Origin: Hygrocybe punicea
Taxonomy: Eukaryota; Basidiomycota; Agaricomycetes; Agaricales; Hygrophoraceae
Direction: 5' to 3'
Assembly: GCA_963556145.1 (NCBI GenBank)
Contig: OY744470.1
Coordinates: forward strand, 2,294,001-2,358,000
DNA: 64,000 nucleotides
Part shown: piece after piece, positions 57,139 through 64,000 of the stretch
Layout of the letters: each line of letters starts with the position of its first letter
Numbering within the stretch: the stretch's first letter is position 1
Program-made: the position numbers and the translations under genes
The notes under the pieces: model-generated
Seen by the model: the letters and a program-made list of their open reading frames with translations, nothing else
The model's database searches: none
Told to the model about the DNA's origin: nothing

Positions 57139-58440
57139 CTCCCCCTTGGTTGAATACTCTTTGACTTGTTCCAGGTCGCGGTAAACATCATCCATGTATT
57201 CCATTATGTGTTCTGCTCTTTCCAGTTCCTCTCTGGTCAATAGACCAAGTTTGGCCATGAACTTTGTGTGAAGTGGGCAAGGTAACCCTTTCATAAATAT
57301 GTCTGCTAGATTTTCTTTGGAAGGAATATACATGACTTTGAGGATACCAGACGCAATGTGATCTTGTAGGAAATGTAGATTGACATCTATATGTTTCGTC
57401 TGCACATGGAATTCTGGGTTGTGCAATATAGCAATTGCGGCCTGATTGTTGGATCGTAAAATCAATGTTTTGTCCGACTGTAGGTCTAATTCCTTCAACA
57501 AATTTCTATGCCAGATTAACTGCTTTGTGGCATGAGTAGCAGTGACATATTCTGCTTTGGCCATTGACAACACAATTGTGCTCTGCTTCATTGAGCTCCA
57601 AGCTACAGCTCCCCCTGCAATCATGAACACATATCCGCTAATGGATGTCCGGTGCGGGTTGGATCCCCAATCAGCATTGACGTAATGAATGGTTTCTGTC
57701 ATAATCTGTTGGTCCTTTCCGCCATACATTAGTTTGTAATCCATCGTTCCCTTTAGGTAGTGAAATATCCTTTTAAGTGCTGTCCAGTGTTCCGGACTTG
57801 GGTTCCATGTGAATTGTGCAACAGTTACAGTTGCATACATGATATCGGGTCTTGTTGCATGTGCAGCATACATGAACTCTCCAACTCGTGTCACATACTC
57901 AATTGAGGTGTGTTTCCACTTGCTCTCGTCAGTTTCAGTTTCGTTTATTCATAGGATCATATTCTGATCCATTGGGGTTGATACTGGTTTCGCATCCTTC
58001 ATTCCGGCCTTCACAAGTATCTTCTGGATATAACAGCTTTGTGATAGGGTGACTTTCCATTATTGGTGGTCTCATTTGATATGGATCCTGAGCAGTAATG
58101 TTGGCTTTCTGATGACTGTTACTGTGTATTTTTCTTTCAGCTGGTTGATTATCTGCTGATTCATCGCTTGGTTGTTTGCATAAGCCGTAAGGTCATCAAC
58201 CCATATGAGTACGATGGAGAATTTTTCACCTTCCCAATAGTAGTATGCGCAGTAGTTGGTCCATAATCTCATATAATGAAATTCCTTCATTGTGTTATCA
58301 AAATCCGTGTTCCATACGTTTCTGGCTTGCCTGAGACCATATATAGGCTGTATGAGGCAGCAAACCCATCCAGTTCTGTCCTGAAATTCTGCCAGCTGTT
58401 TCATGTACAGCTCCTCCTTCACCCATCCATAGGCAAATGC
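57127..58440 (-). pseudogene. Ty1/copia pol: reverse transcriptase C-terminus and RNase H, decayed
   Basis: 58440-58072 reads HAFAYGWVKEELYMKQ, GWVCCLIQPIYGLRQARNVW and IVLIWVDDLTAYAN (the reverse-transcriptase DD box as VDDL). 57894-57127 reads MYAAHATRPDIMYAT, HWTALKRIFHYLKGT, NADWGSNPHRTSISGYVF, WSSMKQSTIVLSMAKAEYV, HIDVNLHFLQDHI and ENLADIFMKGL, the RNase H part. Frameshifts and a stop lie between 57894 and 58072. The catalytic aspartates of RNase H look partly kept, but Arg at SRKQ-type positions reads Met. Upstream parts are replaced by repeats beyond 58447, so only the 3' third remains. Confidence 0.85.
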
Positions 58441-58446
58441 ATGGAT

Positions 58447-59080
58447 TTGGCGGATCAGTGTGGATCATGGATATGGATCACCGCGGATACGGGTACAGAT
58501 ACCATTTTTGGTATCCACCAACCCATGTATCCATATCCAGTGATCCATGGTCCCACTTTGGGCAGTGTCACAGTACCCACATCACACATCAACATCACCA
58601 ACTAGCGTTGACCACGACCATACCATCACCCATACCTGTGGTTTGGCGACACCCTCAATGGCTACACAAGGGTGAGCGCACGGACAGTGACCAGACAACA
58701 ACAAAAGAAGGAGCAGGAAAATGGCCAGGGGGTGGTGCTCCCACCTCCCGGCCTACAGGTAAGTCTCCATTTATTATCAAGTAAGGAACTCTAGCTACCT
58801 ACACTACAACAACAACAACAACAACAACATGGGGCGACAGCATGCAACAACACATCCCCCTCTCGTCCACCTCACGGACACACAACAATGACGACAACAC
58901 ATCCCCCTTCGTCCACCTCACAGACACACAACAACAACAACAATGCGTCCCCCTTCATCCATCTCTTGGACACACAACAGCAATGATGACAATTCGTCCC
59001 CCTCTTGTCCACCTCACAGACGCACAACAGACCAGGAGAGAGGGAAAAGGCAGCCCATGACATGACTTATCCCGTGTCTG
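58447..59080. repeat. GGATAC-rich repeat and 60-bp CAACAACA minisatellite
   Basis: 58450-58560 is dense in GGATCA/GGATAC and complements, another subterminal-repeat-like patch. 58805-59030 holds about four units of CATCCCCCTCTCGTCCACCT, GGACACACAACAA, variable in length at the ACA run. Confidence 0.7.
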
Positions 59081-59231
59081 ACGGGGCAACTAAGGTTGAC
59101 AATGTTACGTTTGAGATGGGCCAGCCGATCTGGGCCGAGAAAAGCTTATTGTTAGGTACTTGACGGCGCAACTCAGGAATGTCATAGTTATGGTGTTAGA
59201 TGGGTGGGCCGAGGTTTGAGCCAGAATAGTG

Positions 59232-59660
59232 TTATTCATGTGAGACCGTTGGGCCGAAGTTCTATGGGGGAAACGTTACCCATATGAGACCGATGGGCCG
59301 AAGTTCTGCTGGGGTATTGTTACCCATCTTAGACCGTTGGGCCGTGTTTCTGCTGGGGTATTGTTAACCGTCTCAGACCGTTCGGCCAAGTTTCTTCGGG
59401 AGTATTGTTACCCGTCTCAGACCATTTGGCTGAGTTTCTTCGGGAGTATTGTTACCCGTCTCAGACCGTTCAGCCAAGTTTCTTCGGGAGTATTGTTACC
59501 CGTCTCAGACCATTGGGCCAAGGTTCTTCGGAAGTATTGTTACCCATCTCAGACCGTTGGGCCGTGTTTCTGCTGGGGTATTGTTACCCGTCTTAGACCA
59601 TTCGGCCAAGGTTCTTTGGGAGTATTGTTACCCGTCTCAGACCGTTGGGCTGAGGTTCAC
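59232..59660. repeat. 44-bp minisatellite, about 10 units
   Basis: The unit contains AGACCGTTCGGCC, GTTTCTTCGGGAG and TATTGTTACCCGTCTC. Since 44 is not a multiple of three, the frame shifts at every unit. Confidence 0.9.
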
Positions 59661-59754
59661 AATAATAATAATATTCATTGGCTGACAATTGGACAAACAC
59701 CCCTCCAAATTTCGTCCAGCCTCGGTGTCTCAGCAAGAGCATAAACATCATCTT

Positions 59755-60055
59755 CAGCAATGACATCGGCATTGTCAGTGGCATCGGCGTTTGAACAGCA
59801 TCGGCATTTGATTGGCATCGGCGTTGGCATCGATGTCAGCGTTGCAAATGGCATCAGCGTTCCCACGGCGTCAGCGTTGCACATGGCGTCGGTGTTGAAA
59901 ATGGCATCGGCATTGCAACCGGCGTCGGCATTGCATATGGCATTGGTGTTGCATATGGCATCGGTGTTGGCAGCGAAATCGGCGCTGGCAAGATCATCGG
60001 CGCTGGCATCGGCATCGGCACTGACATTGGCATTGGCGTTCACCTCGGTGTCGGC
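59755..60055. repeat. 18-bp GGCATCGGCRTTGCA repeat
   Basis: About 16 diverged units. In frame it reads as ASALHMA-type repeats on plus and NADAICNTD on minus. It is probably not translated. Confidence 0.8.
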
Positions 60056-60302
60056 TTATGTTTGACCACGTTCTGACCTGTTTTGGTTTGTGGACTAAGT
60101 GCCGAACTTGGGAAAGAGCCTTTGCATAGGGCAACTGCATATAGAGCATTGTAAATCAATCTCCCGATCTCTAAAAAGATTTTGCAGAATCTCGTTCGTT
60201 TGAACCATGGTTGACTTTTAATTATTTATATTGTATAAAGATATAAATCCCAAATGGGTAATATTAATTTCATTCATAACCTTCATTCCCTGCCCCTACA
60301 CA

Positions 60303-61601
60303 ATGAGCCACTCTTTTCGATCGGGATCCATTGCCGACTTCACCGACAGAATATCCACGTACCTCGGCCAAAAATTTGGTCAATGTATCAGCCCACACAG
60401 GGCATCCATGGAGTGCATCTTACCACCGATGGACTTCAGCACTCAATTAATATGTGATTGTGAGCTGTTGATTGATAGATTGGTATTGGCATACCAAAAT
60501 CACGGTATTAATATTGCTGCTCATTTCTGCAGTAAATCTTCTACTGAATTCGACTTTAGTTACATTGGAATGGGATGCCGACCAATATTCATCAAGATTG
60601 GGTCAAAAGCCGATGGGCTTCAACGCGACAAAGGAGGCTGCTCTAATGCGCCGACATCCCTTGCTCTGGAATCCCCCACGAACGGTAAACACTCCACTAA
60701 GTGTTCACGATCGCCACGGACGTATCCTTTGCTGGTATCTGCCCAATGCGTTGACACCGACTCGACAAGTATGTGGTTTGCCATGACTGACACCTCCGAA
60801 TTCAAATTACGTTAACAGGTTATCATTGCCGAATCGCTAAAGCATATGAACAAATTGTTGTCTCGAAGCATGTCAAGTGCCGCGAAGAAGAACTGGAGGA
60901 CCAATCCAGCATTATTTCAGGCTAACACTCAATGCAGTTGGATAATGCCAGGCACAGTTGAGCTTTCTCCTGCTTGGTTTCAACAAGGACACGATGTAAT
61001 TATTATCATTGAAGACATGGCAATAGCTGAATATATATGAATGCAGATGCAAAATGAACCCCTTGTGGTTTCCTCGGCCTTGAATGACACAAATGCTGAA
61101 GCCGGTGGAAGGGCCTGGCTAGATGCTGCAAGTGAATCGATCGCACTCATATCAGCAACTCTTTCCATTACACACCCCGAATTGTACAAGTGTGGCCGAG
61201 AGACACTTCAGCGTTTGGAATCCAATGCCGAACTCTCCGATGTCCTGAGCCGATGGTCCTTGGCGTGTAATGGGATGTCAGTGATAAGCAATCGAGAAAC
61301 ACCAGCACATCGGGACAACAATTCACGTGTGGAGTGGTATGACATTTTGGCGACAATCAGGCCATACAAGGAAGCCGTTCTGGACTTGTCGAACATCGGC
61401 ATTAGATTACAGTACAATTCAGGTACACTTGTCCATCTCGGTGGATGACTTTTAAGACACGGGGTTCGTCGGATGGATGGTGATCGTGTTTGCCTTGCAT
61501 TTTATATGAGAGATAACATCCATGAGCAAGTAGAGGTGCAGGCAGCATCATGGATGACTGTTGATCACATGAAGAATTCTTTTTACCCGCCCATTAGCTG
61601 A
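60303..61601 (+). pseudogene. TET/JBP-type 2-oxoglutarate/Fe(II) DNA hydroxylase with one in-frame TGA
   Basis: Exons 60303-60504, 60560-60768, 60819-60995 and 61047-61601 (introns 55, 50 and 51 nt) join to 381 codons, all in phase. Order: TKEAALMRRHPLLWNPP and DRHGRILCWYLPNAL (about residue 95-125), KKNWRTNPALFQ, LSPAWFQQGHD, GRAWLDAASESIALISATL, HPELYKCGRETLQRL, then the double-stranded beta-helix: SVISNRETPAHRDNNSRVEW with the metal-binding H-x-D at 61308-61316, distal His in LLRHGVRRMDGD (61458-61460) and the 2-oxoglutarate Arg in CLAFYMRDNIHE (61509-61511). This fits the TET/JBP family expanded in mushrooms, which oxidises 5-methylcytosine. A TGA (61446-61448, codon 330) sits just before the distal His; reading on in the same frame gives every remaining motif. 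Possibly a recent pseudogene, a sequencing error or a somatic/haplotype difference. Confidence 0.85.
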
Positions 61602-61739
61602 ATTACTTGTTCTTTACTTGTTCTTTATAATAATACCGGACAAATACTACAGAAGAGCATACATATAGGATAACACTGATCAGACCTATGCCAACCGACG
61701 ATGTATTTCATCCAGAGTCTTCCACCTCATGCTCAACAG

Positions 61740-62581
61740 CTTCATGTCATCTATTTTTTCGAAAGACTGCCTTTGAATCAGCATGTAGCTGGTTTCCATC
61801 TCTGTTCAGAGCGTCCCAAGATAACGCCGAAGTTCGGCGTTTTGCTTGACAGACAGACTTTCGATAAATGCTGACGATAAAGAAGCAGGTTGAAGACCCC
61901 ACCGATCTTCAAGCCTCTCTTCTCGCCCTTGCCTTTGTCAGTTGACATTGAGGTGTTATCTAAGCTGGTGCCGTCCAATTCGTCGACATCCATCTCAGCA
62001 CTGGACGCCGATGCCGATGCTGATGTTTGACGATCCGACAATGTTTCAATGAGGGGCAATCCATTCCAACATGGACTGCTTGACTGACTTGATGGACCGC
62101 TCGTTGGGCTTGATGGCCTGGTGGCAACATTTGGCATATCGAGAACCTGATCTTTGATGTTGTCGAGGGCCTTTCAATTGACTCATGAATGAGCAGCTGT
62201 CATGGATTTCTCGCAGGCAAACCTCACCTCCCAAAGTTGGGGCGGCTCCTCTGATAACCCGCCCGAAGTCGATGCATATGCCATTCGAAAGGCAAGGGCT
62301 GTTTCAGGCTGTCCATGATTCAACTCTGGAATATGGAAAGCAGAGAACAAAAAATAATACCTGCATCATGGTCACCACTGCAAAGTATCTGCAAAGGAGA
62401 TCAGAATGCGTCCCGGTTCCTCGGGGACCAATCCTTCCTCTTCCTCCCACCAATGCCCACCATCCAGATGTTTGACGACAAAGGCAGGGGGCAATGTGTC
62501 GATTGGGAGGTCTTGTTCAGAAACATCCTTCCATAAATATGGCAGAGCATGTTGATACAGCGATTTAGCTGTTTCTCGAAT
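61740..62581 (-). CDS. F-box-like protein, truncated by the gap
   Basis: Beside the gap the minus strand reads ETAKSLYQHALPYLWKDVS, then DLPIDTLPPAFVVKHLDGG, the pattern of the segment after the F-box in many Agaricomycete F-box proteins (SWYxxALPYLW). Further exons read LDNIKDQVLDMPNVATRPS and an acidic/Ser-rich ASASSAEMDVDELDG (61880-62137). Its 5' part with the F-box itself would lie in or beyond the gap. It converges on the TET/JBP-type gene with about 140 bp between them. Exon borders are not resolved. Confidence 0.45.
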
Positions 62582-62781
62582 NNNNNNNNNNNNNNNNNNN
62601 NNNNNNNNNNNNNNNNNNNNNNNNNNNNNNNNNNNNNNNNNNNNNNNNNNNNNNNNNNNNNNNNNNNNNNNNNNNNNNNNNNNNNNNNNNNNNNNNNNNN
62701 NNNNNNNNNNNNNNNNNNNNNNNNNNNNNNNNNNNNNNNNNNNNNNNNNNNNNNNNNNNNNNNNNNNNNNNNNNNNNNNNN
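62582..62781. other. Assembly gap of 200 N
   Basis: Second fixed-size gap. The sequence after it (62782 onward) repeats 55925 onward. Confidence 0.99.
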
Positions 62782-64000
62782 AATCTGTCACCTCCCCACC
62801 CTATGCCCCAACCCCACCCCCACCTCCCCACCTGTTTTCAACCACCCCTGACCTGAGTAGCCCCCCCGCATCTTATTCACATTGAAAAACAAGGAGATGT
62901 GATCCCATTTGTCCAACACCCACAACACCCCTCTTCCCGTCACTTCACCACGCTATGCCCTGAACCCCCAACCTCACTTGTTCAATATCCACAGCACCCC
63001 CACCACCAGTTTTTGACCATTGAGTAGCCCACTATTATTAGCCCAATGAAATAAGATATTTTATTAATAAAATGGTTTCATATTTGAGAAGTTCGAATCC
63101 TTTAAGAAATGCCTCTTCATTACTCTCATTTCATCTAGTTCATGCTGCTAGAAATGACTGTTCAGCAGAAGAATAGAATGTCTTATCATTTTTTTCTGAA
63201 AATCTGGGTACAAATAATCAACTATCACAATAATTACATGCACTTGAATAAACCAGTGCCCAAACATGATATTTGAGTCATTTAATGCATGATATTTCAG
63301 TAGAATATTTGAAAGTCTATTGTAATGGCCAATATCATATTGCCATGAATTTACAAGGTGGTTCAAACATGATATTCCAGAGGAATAATTAAATGTTTAT
63401 TGTAGTGGCTTGTACTGCATATGGTTCAAAAAGACTGTGACAAAATCATATTTCAGAGGAATAATTGGGAACCCCATATATACATTGCTTGATTACCTGC
63501 AAATCTGAGTATAAACAATCAACTGCCACAATAATTACATGACACTTGAATATATTTCTATGGCTAGATATGACATTGCAATGGCTTGAAAGTCTGCTTA
63601 TCAATTATCAACTCCGCCTGAATAGCGGTGCCCCCCGATTTCCTGATGGCATACAATAGATTTTTGTGACAGGAATCTAGATATAAGTAACTTAAACAGA
63701 TTACTCTCTTACACCTTAAGGATATATGCAGTCTGTCATGATCAGGGGTTTTGAAATATATGGTAGTGCAGTGGTTGTTGACTGCTAAGATATTTATGTG
63801 GAATTGAATTATATTTACCTCGGTCTGAGAGGGCTTTTATACTACTAGCTAAATCTACTAGAAGTTTCTTGTGGTAAGTAGAATAACTGCTGTGCTTCAG
63901 CGTTATTCATTAGACAGGTGTGTTTGAGTTCTGGGGTCACATGATACAGATTAGTACTAATCTTTTCTGCAACTATTCGGCCACTATTCCCAACACTCCC
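62782..64000. repeat. Repeat of 55925-57143 (left end of contig C)
   Basis: All 1219 bases match 55925-57143 at a constant offset of 6857, with no difference that I can see. It covers the C-rich minisatellite, the AT-rich stretch and the probable copia LTR (63734-63995), and stops at the window edge. Confidence 0.95.

Noticed and set aside
58850..60055. CRISPR-like array or coding repeats
   Set aside because: Units are contiguous minisatellites without unique spacers, in a eukaryotic genome.

Overview
The window is nuclear DNA from a basidiomycete fungus, most likely a mushroom-forming Agaricomycete. The genes have many short (45-80 nt) GT-AG introns, and the mobile elements (agaric-type hAT, DIRS tyrosine recombinase, copia, PIF/Harbinger) and a TET/JBP-type DNA hydroxylase gene fit that group. 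The DNA is draft assembly: two gaps of exactly 200 N (13910-14109, 62582-62781) are each followed by sequence already present upstream, so two parts of the window are probably one locus shown twice.

Layout. 1-5566: decayed DIRS-type retrotransposon (about 1290-2690), then a minus-strand secreted-protein-like gene whose coding sequence is split by a palindromic MITE with a clean 8-bp target duplication. 5567-6965: non-autonomous hAT element. 6974-13909: housekeeping gene island (Ser/Thr/Pro-rich protein, rhodanese, U1-type zinc-finger protein, USO1/p115). 14110-22433: the same island again after the gap. The second USO1 copy splices into one 824-residue frame; the first carries single-base indels near its contig end. 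22778-24699: molybdenum-cofactor-sulfurase-like PLP enzyme.

25185-30070: a minus-strand copia remnant that hosts three nested insertions. One is a 2.5-kb element with inverted ends and an AT target duplication that carries a decayed SFP1-like zinc-finger transcription factor gene. 30.1-35.5 kb: uncharacterised decayed minus-strand coding fragments. 35523-39727: a full-length hAT transposon with 8-bp target duplications and a 14-exon transposase gene broken mainly by TGA codons. 39.7-45.4 kb: MITEs, a 43-bp satellite with a 130-bp higher-order unit, and a dead Harbinger transposase. 45.5-50.3 kb: GT/TG-rich repeat element and a small LTR element with identical 158-bp LTRs. 50.4-54.0 kb: mariner-like palindromic MITEs, one inside another. 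54-57 kb: repeats. 56.9-58.4 kb: 3' part of a second copia element. 58.8-60.1 kb: minisatellites. 60303-61601: TET/JBP-type 2-oxoglutarate/Fe(II) DNA hydroxylase gene with one in-frame TGA, facing an F-box-like gene cut by the second gap. 62782-64000 repeats 55925-57143 base for base.

The main biological thread is a methylation-style theme. Premature stops in the transposases and in the TET gene are almost all TGA at positions where relatives have Arg, and catalytic Arg residues have become His, Trp or Cys. This is what C-to-T decay at CpG predicts, and it occurs in the same window as a gene family that oxidises 5-methylcytosine.
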